Shown: positions 12,001 through 24,246, numbered from the stretch's first letter. The stretch is 64,000 nt of DNA from Gordionus sp. m RMFG-2023 (GCF_954871325.1 NC_088775.1:36371561-36435560); one strand, 5' to 3'. The notes: generated from the sequence alone by a model not told the origin. Translations and numbers: made by a program.

Positions 12001-13770
12001 TATAACTAATTATAAAAAATAAAAGGCGGATAATTAAATCAATTCAAAATCCCGGCCGAAGGCCGCCCGCAAAAAAATTTTTTTAGCAATTTTTATATTT
12101 CTACCGCAATTTTCATGTTTCTCCCACATCTCCCTCAATTTGAAAATTTTGACCTGGCAACCCTGAGTATGAACCAAAAGTTATTAGAATTTCAAAAATT
12201 ATCAAATTTAGATTGAACAAAGAATCTAAAGAAAGCAATTATAATAAAAAAAATTTAATGAAATTATCATTATTTATAAAATCAACTTTTTTCCTTATTT
12301 CAAAATATGAGGATAAAGATAAAAGGCTAACTCGATATTTTATACGAAAGAAAATTAAGCTTGGAAACTTTTCCGACAGATGACATAATTTGCGGCAACT
12401 CTGGAAAATGTTATATCAAAATAAGATGGATTGGTTATGGTAAAATTTAAAACAATTAGGATAGCTAATTATTTTCATCAAGCCGCGAATAGGTTGAGCT
12501 ATTGTTTAATAAAAAAAATTTATAAAATAATTTTTAAAAAAATATAACCAAAAAAAATGATGTTTTTTAATTTTATTATTCATGACATGACATGAAGCCA
12601 CCCAAGCTCATTTACATTGTTATCAAATCAAATGAGAATATAGTATATTAAAAAAAGTTAACCAAATTCTAATATTTAAATAATTAATAACCTTAAGGAA
12701 TTTTAAAGCTATATAACAAAATTAATACAACCAATTTTTTTCCAAATTTTTATAGCAAGGTCAATATCGTAACTTGAACTGCGAACTCATTAGAGGAGCA
12801 TCATTGAAATTAGAGGGGGGATAGTTAGTTATGAAATAATTATCATTATTTGAAAAATTGGAAAGGGATGAAAGGTATTTTTTTTTAAAATTATTTATAT
12901 TTGGCAGGAGGTTAAAAGTTTTGAGAGGGTTGATATCATTTATAGATATGTATACAAGCCCCTGATTATATTCTCCGCAGTCCTTTTCTTAAGTTAAAAT
13001 AGGAAATGGTTTAGCAAGTATTATCTTATTTTAATAGATCCCTTTAGGTCATATTTTTTTATATCTAATTTACATATAGAATAAATATCCTTAAAAAATA
13101 AATTTCATTATAAAAAGTTTTTTAAAAAATGATTTTTTTTTTATTGAATATGTGAAGGAAAAAGTAGAGCATTGCCATAACATATCGTCTAAACCAATAG
13201 GTTTGTTTGTTAAATATATAACTGAAGTGTAAATTTTTAAAGAATCACTGATTTGAACAAAGACTGGTTAAAAATAACCATGGGAAAAAAATCTGACAAA
13301 AACACCCCGATATAAATTTATATGCTTTAATAAATAAAAGGAAAATGTAATCCTCGTTTTAAACTTTGCCCTTTAGTGTAATACTTGAGTATTATTTTAT
13401 AATAGTACTTTTCTAATAATGTTGCTCATCAGAAATGATCATATTTGTAAGAAGAAACAACTATATGACTCAAGGGCTAGGAATATGAATTTTAAAATAA
13501 TTTTATAATGCATGACGAAAGGTAGTTATTTTTGAAATATTAATCGTGGGATTGATGTGGTAGAGAAAGACTGTGTCACACACATATAAAAGAATTTGTA
13601 AATACCCTCATAAAATCTGTCTTGATGAATGAGTCTTATGTAACCAGCTAAGTTTTATACCAAAGTATCCTATATTATTGTCACAAAAAAATAATAAAAA
13701 TATAAAAATTTTGAGACTATTATATAAAAACAAACAAAATTTTTATTATTGTAGATAAGAATTTAAAAAA
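9006..13770. other. MULE-1 interior, no gene recognised
   Basis: AT-rich DNA with no supported coding sequence. A C tract (9238-9248) and a G tract (9973-9987) sit in inverted surroundings (GTTAACCCTCC against GGGTTGTTAA), so about 9230-9995 may be an inserted element. Near 10830-10985 there is similarity to repeat R1 (ACAAAATTTTGGC, then CAGAAAATTTTATC). A short decayed stretch of GCGAA units lies at about 12735-12795. An ACACACAC microsatellite occurs near 11810. Confidence 0.5.
12735..12795. repeat. Decayed GCGAA units inside MULE-1
   Basis: The words TTTTTATAGCAAGGTCAATA, then CGTAACTTGAACTGCGAAC, match successive units of the left array with mutated cores. This is an internal outlier from both terminal arrays, possibly the edge of an older insertion of the same family. 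Confidence 0.4.
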
Positions 13771-15342
13771 TTAAACATTCAATGTTATATTAATAGCGAT
13801 TCCTTTAAGATAATCTAATCTTGATCGATTTTCGAAGTCAGAAACTATTGTTACTATTCTCGCATGTAGATTTCGATATTTTTTTCTCGGGGTAGAGGGT
13901 GTTTCACCAGAATTATATTGAGCAATTTTTAACTCTGTCAACCCTTGTTGTTTTTTTAAGCCTAGAAAAAATTATATAGTTTATTAGTAAATCTTTATAC
14001 TTTTTAAATCATTTTAAAATAATAGATATATAGATAACTTGATATAAATTTCCACATGTTTGGATGGTAACTTGTTAGGAGGGAACTGAAGCATCTATGC
14101 CACCCTTCAACCGCGTTGTTGGTTTTCGCTTCCCCGTTCAGTGTTGATTGGTAACAATTCCAGAGTTCAATATTAAACAAAGCAGGTAGTCTGCCTCTTC
14201 CAAACGTTTTACCAATATAAGCTTTTTCAAAAGTTTCAATTAGAGGCTGAAGTAACAATTGATTATTAGAATAAAATTCGGAGTTTATTAGTAATTCAAA
14301 TGTTTCAACTACATTTAAGGGTGGCACAAACGCCAAACAAACCATCATTCTAAGTTGTATATTAAATTCTACATCTGTTTTATATTTCTGGATATTTTTG
14401 AATGTTTCGCCAAAAGGATTTACCAAAATGAAAATAGCAACATTTGTGTTGCGAATTGGGAAACACTTCATTGAAAGCTTTTACACTGGCCATTTCAAAA
14501 TCCGTCATAATTTTTTTTTGGAGTTGATATTAAGTTGTCACCTATAATAGTAAATATTCTTTTATAAGTTTCATAATCCTTTCTATTGGTCAATATATAT
14601 ATGAGAGGTAAAACATTATTATTTCTAATCCCATGAATTGTATAAATTTGCATAAATAAAGGTGGCGACGATTTAAATGTACCATCAGAAAACCAATGTT
14701 CGCATGAAGCTAAGAAGTCCAAAGTTTCAAATATGATAACACGGTCGGGAACCTGACACACATGATAAATAAATAAGCAATTATAATAAAGTGTTTCTTA
14801 TCGGACAGCTTATCGCAATAAAAATGAAGGATTTAGTTATATTTGTTCAAAAAATTTATAGAAAATCTTACCGGACCATCATCATGAAGTATGAAATCCT
14901 CATATTTATCTGTAATTGAATATTCATGCGGAATTACCAGCTCAATAAGGCTGCTAGGATTCGGAGGTGCAAAACTTGAACTCCACGATCGGTGAATTAT
15001 ACGTTTCATAAGATTCGGTGATGGTAGTGCCATTGATATAGAATCACTTAATTGAGATACGTGTTTCGCCACAATAAAGTTTGGAGTTTCCATCGTATTA
15101 TTCAAAGCTTCATTCTTAATTGAATTGATTATTTTCTTGGTTTCCATTTCAATTGGATTTTCTGGATGATTGTGTATTTCTTTATTATCTTTTATCTTAC
15201 CATTTTTTTTTGTAAGTCGTACAGGACATTTAAAAATATCCTGATTGATACATCTATAATAATTAGTATCTGAGACTACTTTATCCAGGCGGAACAAATA
15301 ATTTTTAAAGGTTAAGATCTCCTTATTTTTGCTTGATAACAT
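13771..15342 (-). pseudogene. MULE transposase with FLYWCH domain, three exons, two frameshifts
   Basis: This is the cut-and-paste transposase expected to move MULE-1. Exon 1 (15342-14872) starts at ATG and carries a FLYWCH-like zinc-binding domain: YYRC, KCPVRLT, then HNHP. An intron of 119 bp (14871-14753, GTAAG...CAG) follows codon 157. Exon 2 (14752-14039) holds the catalytic core: first Asp in WFSDGTF, second Asp in MTDFE, a CYFHF box, LAFVPP, and the catalytic Glu in NNAVEGWH. A 77-bp intron (14038-13962) leads to exon 3 (13961-13771), with LKKQQGLTELKIAQ and a DYLKGIA tail typical of the family's C-terminus. Two single-base excesses in A runs of exon 2 (an A9 run near 14510 and a shorter run near 14395-14405) put its pieces in three frames. 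All catalytic residues are present, so the damage is recent or is a sequencing artefact. Confidence 0.9.
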
Positions 15343-16814
15343 ATTTTATAAGACTCCGAAATAAAGAGGAAAGAATGGCGAAAATATTTATAATTTATAA
15401 CCAAAGGAATGGCACCAGCCAGACGAGAAAATTTTTTTTTTTAAATTTCGGCAATACTTTTTTTTAAAAATAGTTATATAATTTATCAAATCATTAATTA
15501 TTTGTTAATTTTTAGTGTAGCTATTTTTTTTATTATATTTTAAAATTATTTAAGATTCAATAAGAACCCATATCAAAATATTATATTTAAATTAATTGAA
15601 ATTAATGCCGAGTTATTATACTAAAAATTATATCACGCCCCCTCCCCCCCCCCCCTTCAAATAAACAGAAAAAAAAAGATATCTATAAAGATCGTAAAAT
15701 AATAAAATTAATAAATATTTTAAATTGGGGAAATCCCTTATTTCACTTAGATGTAATTTATTTTTGAATTGCCATTCAAAATTGATATTCTAAACAGTAA
15801 TGTTGTAGACTTTATTCATCTACACTGTTTAAGAATAGTGACTGCCAAAACCACGGTTGTGCATTTGACCGGTCAAATATAGTTAAAATCAAATAAATAT
15901 TATTTTATATTGAATATCATCATTTTCTTTAATATTTTTTAATCAAAAATCTTCAATCGATTTCTGTTTTAGTAAGATTATTGACACAAATCGACCAATT
16001 TCTTTCTGAAGAAGAAGTAGATCTAGAAATTGTTAGTAATGTCACTTCTCTTAATGGCCATGGTGGTCAAAGCTAATTCCACTGCTTGAGTTTGAAATCT
16101 GATTGTTTCTTATGGAAGTTACTGCTATCCCCATGATTTTCTATTAAACAAGCCGCTTTTATTTCTGAAATTTATGATATAACTTGAAATATTTTGATCA
16201 CCACCTTGTATGCCTAATTCTTTTATTATATTACATACTTCATTAAATTCACTATGATTAAAATGCTCTCCTTAATATTAGGAACTCAATAAGCATTGTC
16301 ATCACATTTCACATGTATTTATATCGTTTTTTCTTTTTCAAACATATTTTTATATTCAGATCTTATAGAATATATGACCACTTGACCAGGTCAAATATTC
16401 TCCCGTTCAATTGACCCGTCAAAATCTAGTCATTTGACTGACTTGCTAACCCTGGCCAAAATTGATTGATAAATTTATAAATATTAAGTCATCAGACAAT
16501 AAATAGGAATGCTACCCAGATATCAATTTCGCCAATAAATATCAAGATTTAACTAATAAACTCAATGATTAATATATTGATAAAGCTGAGTTCCTTGTGC
16601 GCGATTATTATAAAATAAGAACTTCGAAGGAAAGGATAGGATAGCGAAAAAAGTGTATTTTTCAATAACAAATTTCATAAACCAGATCTAAGTTAATTAA
16701 TCATTGTAAAAAATTTTTAAGGTTATAAGAAAATTACAAACTATGTGAATTAAAAAAATATTATTCAAATAATATAATTATAAAAAAATGATTCAAAATA
16801 AATTAGTCATTATT
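15343..16814. other. MULE-1 interior upstream of the transposase; no gene seen
   Basis: This holds the presumed promoter side of the transposase gene and a C tract (15644-15655). No further coding sequence is evident. A TTGACCGGTCAAAT-type phrase near 15870 and similar words near 16385-16440 (TTGACC, GGTCAAA) hint at another small repeat. Confidence 0.4.
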
Positions 16815-17339
16815 AGCAATTATCGCGATATTAAATTCTCTATAATATCTTCGCGATATATGTTTCGCGAAATAATTGTCGCTACATTGTCTTCGCGATT
16901 TGGGTTTCGCGATAATAACTTAGCTATAAAATTTTCGCGATTATTGATTCGCGATTAAAGTTTCGCGGTAATGTATTCGCTTTAAAGGTTTCGCGATAAA
17001 GGTTTCGCTATAAAATTTTCGCGATTATTGATTCGCGATAAAAGTTTCGCGGTAATGTATTCGCATTAAAGGTTTCGCTATAAAAAATTCGCGATATTTA
17101 TTTCGCTATATTGTATTCGCGGTAATGTATTCGCTATAAAGGTTTCGCGATAAAGGTTTCGCTATAAAAAATTCGCTATATTTGTTTCGCGATATTGCAT
17201 TCTACGGAATAGTATTCGCTATTATGGATTCGCGATAAAAGTTTCGCTATATAATCCATTCGCGATAAACGACATTCGCGATAAAAGTTTCGCGAAAAAG
17301 TGTTTCGCGATAAAAGTTTCGCTGAATTGACATGGAACC
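16815..17339 (-). repeat. MULE-1 right terminal inverted repeat: 14-bp TTCGC array
   Basis: The mirror image of the left array: TTCGC every 14 bp with AT-rich linkers, for roughly 36 units. The last 70 bp, ending CGCTGAATTGACATGGAACC, match the left terminus closely, including the irregular TTTTTCGCGAAAC unit. The inner units are more mutated than the outer ones. Confidence 0.88.
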
Positions 17340-17349
17340 ACTGGTGAAC
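17340..17349. repeat. MULE-1 right target site duplication
   Basis: ACTGGTGAAC, identical to 7929-7938. Confidence 0.85.
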
Positions 17350-18184
17350 ATACAAATAATATAATATATTAATTATAAAAAAAAACACTAATAAAATAAT
17401 ATTTAACACTATTATATTATCTATACTGTAAAACAATTTTTAATATCAATTAAGAATTAATATTATATATTTATATTTATTTATATTGAAAACATCTGTA
17501 ATTATAAATAGGCGAATATTTCGGTTTAATTCATTCTATAATATTTTAAAATAATAGCCTTATCTTCGGAGTTTATTACATTCCTAATAAAAAAAATTGA
17601 TTTTTTTTTGTGATAATAACAAAAGAGAAGTCGAATATAAAAATAAAATAGATGACAAAATAAAATAAAACTATTCTTAACCAGAGTTCGAAACTGAAAC
17701 CCTCAGACAAATCTAGGAACCATTAAATATTCTTTTTATATCCCTTATGTGATTAATGTGTTTTATAACCAGTGGATTTAAAACTTATACTATCTTTCCC
17801 TGGTTAGATTTACTCTAGATTTCTTACCAGTAGGAGGAGGGGGTGGGGCTTCTCAAAAGGATGGGTTCTTCGTATGAGGATACTCTTGGCTTCTACGTTA
17901 TGTTTATGTAGGAATTGTTACTCCACAGCTTGCTTTCTAGTTGAATAAATAAACTTCAAGAATTTAACCCATACCAAAATAATTCTTTTTTTTTACAAAA
18001 TGAAACTTAAAACTTTTAAAAATTCCTATAGTTCCTTAAGATTTCTATTTGATTTTATTATTTAATTTAAATTATAGTTCCTTTTTTAAATATATATATT
18101 ATTCATTTGCGCATGCTTAACAATTAAATGAATAATATATTTTAAATTTAATGCTTTTAATCAACCCCCCCCCCCCCCACATAG
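17350..18184. other. Intergenic or intronic spacer before the K2P pore exon
   Basis: No coding sequence found. It ends in a run of 14 C (18165-18178) directly before ACATAG, which would serve as an unusual pyrimidine tract for the 3' splice site of the K2P exon. The exon encoding the start codon and first membrane helix of the channel was searched for here and not found. Confidence 0.5.
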
Positions 18185-20275
18185 GTGCTTTTGCATTCAG
18201 AGCACTAGAATACCCGAATGAGAGCATGCTCTTCGTCGATGTCTATCAACTTAGACTTGACTCGGCAGAAAAAATCTGGAAGATTTCTAAAAAACTAAAT
18301 CCGTCTAATCGACACGTTTACACGAGTGCCGTTAGCAAGGAACTGCTCAGCTATCAGATGCAAATTATAAAATTGGTGCAGCGAAATTTCAACGGTACCC
18401 ATATAAGATCAGACGATTTTCGTCCTCGATGGTCCCTCAACGATGCCTTCTTGTACTCTCTTACCGTGATAACGACTATAGGTAATATTGATAACTTGTA
18501 GATTAATAATATATTACCATAGGTATCATGATTGATGTGCCTTTATTTAGAATAAAGGCGAATATTCTTTAAAAATAGGAATGTATTCGAAATTTTTTTA
18601 AAGAAGAATATTCGAATAATTTAAATGGAAAATTGAATATGAATACATTATTATTCGAATCACATACGAAATATAAATAGGATAAATTGAATATTCATTT
18701 TGAGGTATATCATTAATGCTCTTATCATTTCGATGAAATCCAAAAGTCGTAAAAAATTTTGAGTGTAAAGATTTGAATCCCGGCTTTTATAATACTAAAC
18801 AGATATATATCTATATCTTGTATTCTTGTCCTCGTTTAAATTAAATTCATGTTTAATTCAATCTTTAATATCTTTATTTACCTATGAAAATAATATAAGG
18901 TTATGGAAACATGACGCCAAAAACTATATGGGGAAAAATTGTAACTGTAATATACGCCATATTCGGTATACCTATCCTATTGTTGTATTTGACGAATATC
19001 GGCGGATTTTTGGCTCATCTATTCAAGTTTCTCTACTTTCGAACCTTAATAATGTGTTCGGGAACAAATAGAGCAAGAAAACGGAAAGCAAACATTCGAG
19101 TAAGAGAGATATCAGAAATGATTAGCGAAAGTGAATCCATCCCTTTAAGGACTGAGAAAAATAAAAAAAGTTTTTCCAAATTTAACAACTCTTTAGATTT
19201 TTACTCTCAACCATTACTAATTTCTCCTAATACTCTGCTGAAATGCCAATCGTCAAGCGAGGATACCAACCAAATATCAGATAAACGTAAGAAAAAAGGC
19301 AAAAACAAAGGTAAAGGTTTAACGGGTGATAGTGAAGCCACTTCATCTTACCTTAAATCATCACGAAGATCGCATACACCATCCAGGGAATCGTATAATC
19401 CTATGATTCTGGAAAACGAAATTCAATCAATATTGATAGGTCAGCATAAAAAGATTCGGAATTCTAAAATTGGTAAATACCATAAGAAAGATACGAAAGC
19501 TACCTCTTTGAAATACAATAAACAAGACGAAGTACATGATTTGACATTGATCAATATCCCTAGCGAGAACCGTGCCAAATGTCTCAGTATTTATAAACCC
19601 AACTGCCGCAATAATTCTGTCTTTGCTCAAGATTTACTATCTAGTAATGTCAATAATTTTAACTCTCTTTTAGCGGAGGCAAGATCTTCCAAGAATTCAG
19701 CTTTAATTGATTGGTTAAACACCAATGATGAACAAATCTCTAATTCAAATGATACTCCCTACGTAAGCAAGAAACGCAAAGATAAAGCTCATAGAAGTAT
19801 CAGGGACCTGGTAGTCATGAAAGGGCGCAGAAGTACTGCCACATTAAAGAGGAGCAAGTCTCTCCCTAGCGCTCCAAATTTGCACCGCAACAAGCATGGC
19901 GGGTTCGGAATCGGACCACGTTCTTATTCCAAGATAACAGTTCCGATGTGGCTGAGCATTTCCGTACTCATCCTGTATGTGTTGGCCGGAACAATCTTAT
20001 TCTCTACATGGGAAGAGTGGGACTACATTGATGGCTCCTACTTTTGTTTCATAACCTTAAGTACTATAGGATTTGGAGATTTGGTTCCAGGTGACAAAGT
20101 TATGGGTGAATACGAGAAAGATGCCATGCAAAAACTAGCCATAACCTCGCTTTACATTTTGACTGGAATGGCTATTATAGCAATGTGTTTCAACCTGATG
20201 CAGGAACAGGTCATAGAGTCTGTTAAAAAGTTTGGGGTTAGGATGGGAATCGTTGTGATCGAAGAAACTGATTAA
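18185..20275 (+). CDS. Two-pore-domain K+ channel (K2P/TWIK-type), last two exons
   Basis: It encodes most of a K2P leak channel, which conducts background K+ across the plasma membrane. Exon A (18185-18481) follows an acceptor (CATAG) and opens in phase 1 with GAFAFRALEYPNE, the end of helix M1. It continues through the extracellular cap to pore loop 1 (LTVITTIG). A 418-bp intron (18482-18899) splits the first selectivity filter, and exon B (18900-20275) completes it as TIGYGN. Exon B then encodes M2 (VIYAIFGIPILLLYL), a very long basic and Ser-rich cytoplasmic loop of about 295 residues, M3 (SISVLILYVLAG), pore loop 2 with filter TIGFGD, and M4. It stops soon after, so the C-terminal tail is short. 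The first exon (N-terminus, most of M1) is not identified and must lie upstream, perhaps beyond MULE-1. The M2-M3 loop is much longer than the usual few dozen residues. Confidence 0.92.
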
Positions 20276-21440
20276 AGAGAGGGAAAGGGGGGAATTCTGA
20301 AGAGGCTCATAATGTGATTGAATATTTTTTTTAATTTCCATTGTGAATATTATACATTTACGATATTTAATTCGATATTATATTTCTCATTAATGTAAAT
20401 TTTATGATAGTAATTATTGTTATATATGCCCGTTGTTATGTATTTAATAGTTGCATAAATCTTTTGTTAAATCCACATTAAAATAATTTTAAAAGTTTCA
20501 AATTTGTATAGAATTTTGTTGATAAAATAGGGATATATAATATATAACTTAATCTTTTTTAAACATTTTGCTATAAAAATGATTATATAAAAACTGTAAT
20601 TATGTTTTTAAATATTTAAGTTATCAGGAATAAAATAAATTTCCATGTTCACTTGGAGGCATAATTACTCAAAATGCATACAAAATAACAAAAAATTGGA
20701 ACTCTTTAGAATTTAATTTCTATTGTTTAAAAAATGATAAAATCTTTTTGAAATTTTAGATATAGATAAAATACAAAAAAATGTTAGTTAAATCATGAAT
20801 TAAATTTTCCCACTATTCTTTATTGGCGCTGTTTGACATAGTTATATAGCCAATAATGGGCATACTAATAATAAAATTAGTGACATCACTAGCTTCTTCA
20901 ATTGGGAAGATAGGGGGGGGGGGGGTTCATCTTTTGAAAATTTACAAAATTAACTAGGAAAAAAGAATCTATTTAAAATATGCAAAAAAAAAATTCTATC
21001 TGAAATTTGCAAATATTCAAAATTTTTCAAGCGGAGTCCCTCTACACCCCTCCTCCCCCCCCCCTTCAATTAACAATTATCATAATAAAAATACTATTTA
21101 AAAAAAAATGAAACTAACAAATAATTTATAACTTATAAAGGATGAATGACATGTTTCTATTAGAGGTGGGTGGGGCCTAATTTTTTACTCATGGCCCATC
21201 CGCTTACCGTGGCAAGGAAAAAAATCACGCTATTACACGTGGCTGCTCAAATTTTTTGACCCGACCCACCGCTCTTAAGATAATATTCTGTTTACGCCTG
21301 TCATGCCCAAAAAATTCATGTATTTTATGCCTTTTTGAATTTATACTTTCTTACCTTTCAGTTTTTTATTAATTACATTTTTTTAATTCTGCTCTTTCAA
21401 TAAAATAATTATCCATTTATTTCAAATTTTTATATAAAAA
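20276..21440. other. 3' flank of K2P gene; no gene seen
   Basis: AT-rich. AATAAA words near 20630 could serve polyadenylation. A G tract (20913-20925) and a C tract (21055-21064) lie in facing orientation about 130 bp apart and may delimit a small insertion. A GC-richer patch at 21170-21300 (GTGGGTGGGGCC..., TGGCCCATCC) looks like another repeat fragment. Confidence 0.45.
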
Positions 21441-21449
21441 GAAGAAGAA

Positions 21450-22390
21450 TGTATTTTTTATTTATACAATGTTCGTCTTTCCTCTAATAAGAAATCTTTC
21501 ACTGGAAGCCGAACTTGCGGAGCCAATAAAATTTTACTGGCTGATTTTCTATGGAAGGAAATTTTTCTGCTTTCAAAACCTTGTTATTTGTTTTATGCTC
21601 AATGAAATTTTTTAGTTTATCCTCATAACTTTCATTGGTAGATGTTGATGCTTCATCAGAATCAGAAGAAATTATCTGAATGTTTGAATAAGGGTACGTG
21701 GTTTTTTATGGTGTAGTTAAATTAGAAAATTTTAAATGAGAGGCATTGTCTGTTGCATATCATCGAATTTTAAAACATTTAGCATTTACAAAGTTGTTGC
21801 AAATATGTCTGTCTTTACTGCATCGGTTAAAAATTTAAGACTTTTAAAATTTGGATCTAGAATCAAGCCTAACTTATATAGTAGCTGCATGATAAATCTT
21901 TCTTTTATAAGAAATATTGCTTTGTTTTTAGGGGTTTTATTGTTATTGTATCATGAAGTTGACAAAATTTTATTATTTTTTGTTTCCATGGATAAACTTT
22001 GTGAAATTGGAAACTGCACTGCGCTCAGATTATCTGAGCATTCTTTGAATATTAGTAGAAAATTATCTAACTCGCGTATGATGCTCATATCAATTATCTT
22101 TAATCTGTTTAATTCTTGTTTGCTAAGCACGTATATGAGCATACGATTTTAAGAAATTTGTCCCATGATATATATATAGGGTTCCATCTCTTTATTATAT
22201 CTTGCTTAAGGGAATATCTTAGCTTGCTATTTGCTGCAGATTGCATTGCTCAAATATATCTGTTTACACCATTTATACTTGAAGCTATTTCGGGTAAGCA
22301 ATTATCAAAAAGATGCATCATTATATGTAATATATGACATGAACTTGGTACTCCTTCATCATCTTTGAAGACACATATAAGATATGTGCC
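21450..22390 (-). pseudogene. hAT-family transposase remnant
   Basis: The minus strand yields hAT transposase pieces in order but in shifting frames. First comes a segment with KRWNPIYISWDKFLK (the RWNS-type box), then LDNFLLIFKECSDNLSA, a pattern common in the middle of hAT transposases. An acidic Ser-rich linker follows (SDSDEASTSTNES), and finally SSASSERFLI, the SER box that opens the C-terminal dimerisation region. Many stops intervene. No inverted ends or target duplication could be assigned, so its borders are approximate. Confidence 0.7.
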
Positions 22391-22466
22391 ATATAAGTCA
22401 CTACTATACATTTATTTATTTTTTATTTAAAACTTATAAAAAAAATTTAAAAAATTACATATAAAT

Positions 22467-22944
22467 CAGGGCTTCGAGCCATTAAGTATAGCGGCTTGGT
22501 TCGTTTCGGTTTTTAGTTTAAAATTTTATAAAGGCTTTGTTCCATTTCGGGTTTTTTTGAAGAAATTCAAATTTATAACGGTTCTTTTCTGTTAGTTCCG
22601 GTTTTTTATCAATTTAATTATTAAAAAAACCATATATATATATATTAATCTTAGAGAAAAATCTTTTTAATTTATATTTTTATAATTCCTTATTTAATTT
22701 AACCATGAAGATTATTTCTTATCTAATTAAATAGTAATTTAATCTCTATTAAATTGAGTATATAAAATAAAAACAATCAACTTGGTACTGATTGATATCA
22801 AGATAATGACGATTTAATTGTATAAAAAATTTTAATTTGAAAAGAAATTGTTAATTTAAATTTCCCAAGGAAAATTAAAATTTCAAATTTATGTTGGTTA
22901 CGGTTCAGAAAATTATAACGATTTGCGATTCGGTTCGAAGCCCT
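22467..22944. mobile_element. MITE with AGGGCTTCGA inverted ends
   Basis: It starts CAGGGCTTCGAGCC and ends GGTTCGAAGCCCT, an inverted pair. The inner ends carry related words (GGTTCGTTTCGG, CGATTCGG). About 480 bp, non-coding and AT-rich inside. The CAGGG start suggests hAT. The flanks do not show a convincing 8-bp duplication. Confidence 0.55.
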
Positions 22945-24246
22945 ATAAAATACTATAAAACTATATTAAAATAAAATTTAAAGAGTACATTTAAAAAATC
23001 AGATATTAAAATTAAAAAGTTTATATGAAAACTGAATAAAACCATGAAATGATAAAAAATCTACAAATTTCCATTTATTTATATAATTTGCTTTTGTATT
23101 CTGCTAAAATAAAATTAACTACACTTTTAAATATTGTTGTCGCTTTTCATTTATATTTGTGACCAATGTTTATAATTCAAAATCCGTATTAATATTATGG
23201 CCTATAATGATTAAACACTTCGTTTTAGAGTCATCCAAGTAATGGTTACTGTGTTTTAATCTAAATTTCATAATACATATAACTGCTAAAACTCTTCATT
23301 GTCTGTTATATTTAGAGGTCGAAGATCTTTCAAAATAAAATATAGCTGACTTTTTTGTAAGACTGTCTTTGATTTGTCTGAAATTGTTTTTTATACATAT
23401 TATATAATGTATGATTAAATTAATTTTTTGTATTCACATTTATACCTTAATAAACTTCTAATATTGTTTTAAATTTATATTTATATGACATAACGTTTTA
23501 GTAATTTGAACATTTAAAAAAATTTCTTGTAGGTTTCCTTAGAATATTGTTAAAAAATTATCCCAAATTTTGCTCTTCCTATTTTCTGGCGCTTAAAATT
23601 CAATATCAATGTTCCTTATTCTAGGAAACACCTCAGATTTTCAAATCATTCCAACCCCAATTATTTCATTGGTATTAATTTTATTATTTTACGAGGAGAA
23701 AAAATAAATTTTAAACAATTTTAAAAATTAAAATTTCCATGATTCATGGGAAATTTATGACGCCGTGACCTATCATGTCAAGCGTAATTTCATTGCCCGT
23801 GCCAACCTCTAGTTTCTATACATTATTTTTGATGATTTTTATATAATTAAAGAATATTGAAGTCTTATAAAAAAACAATATTGTCATCATTTAATTTTAA
23901 AATTCTCATAAAATTCAAAATAAAAACTCATGATGGAAAGACGAGATACCTGAGTAAATACATATAGTCGTTATTTTAAGTTACCTCTTTGTCTTTTGTT
24001 TTCGGCTCGCGAGTTCAAGTGGTAATATACGTTTTTCCCTAGTAATTTAAATGATAATAATATTCAATTTAGGATATTTTGCTAAAACTAGCAACGATCG
24101 ATAATTTCTAATATTTGTTTCATTTCCGCCTTTTTAATTATGAACAATCTTTAAAAATGTTTGGAAGGGAAGAAATATATTACTTACAAAATAAAAAACT
24201 TAAATTACTCAAAAAATTGAATGGCAAAAGACATGCAATAACTGGG
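22945..24246. other. No gene seen
   Basis: AT-rich spacer without a recognised protein, RNA gene or delimited repeat. Confidence 0.45.

Larger units (their letters stand above)
7939..17339 (-). mobile_element. MULE-1: complete Mutator-like DNA transposon, 9.4 kb
   Basis: Both ends are defined by the duplicated 10-bp target and by matching inverted termini: left GTATCAGGTCAATTCAGCG, right (reverse complement) GGTTCCATGTCAATTCAGCG. Internal to these, both ends consist of tandem 14-bp units with a GCGAA core, in opposite orientation. The left array (about 1.07 kb) is twice as long as the right (about 0.52 kb). The only gene recognised inside is the minus-strand FLYWCH/MULE transposase at 13771-15342, nearer the right end. 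The 4.7 kb between the left array and the transposase holds no recognised gene and probably includes younger insertions. The element lies upstream of the K2P exons and may sit in an intron of that gene, since the exon for the first membrane helix was not found nearby. Confidence 0.88.

Noticed and set aside
21736-22152. 138-residue plus-strand frame
   Set aside because: The minus strand of the same DNA carries hAT transposase motifs in family order, so this is its shadow.
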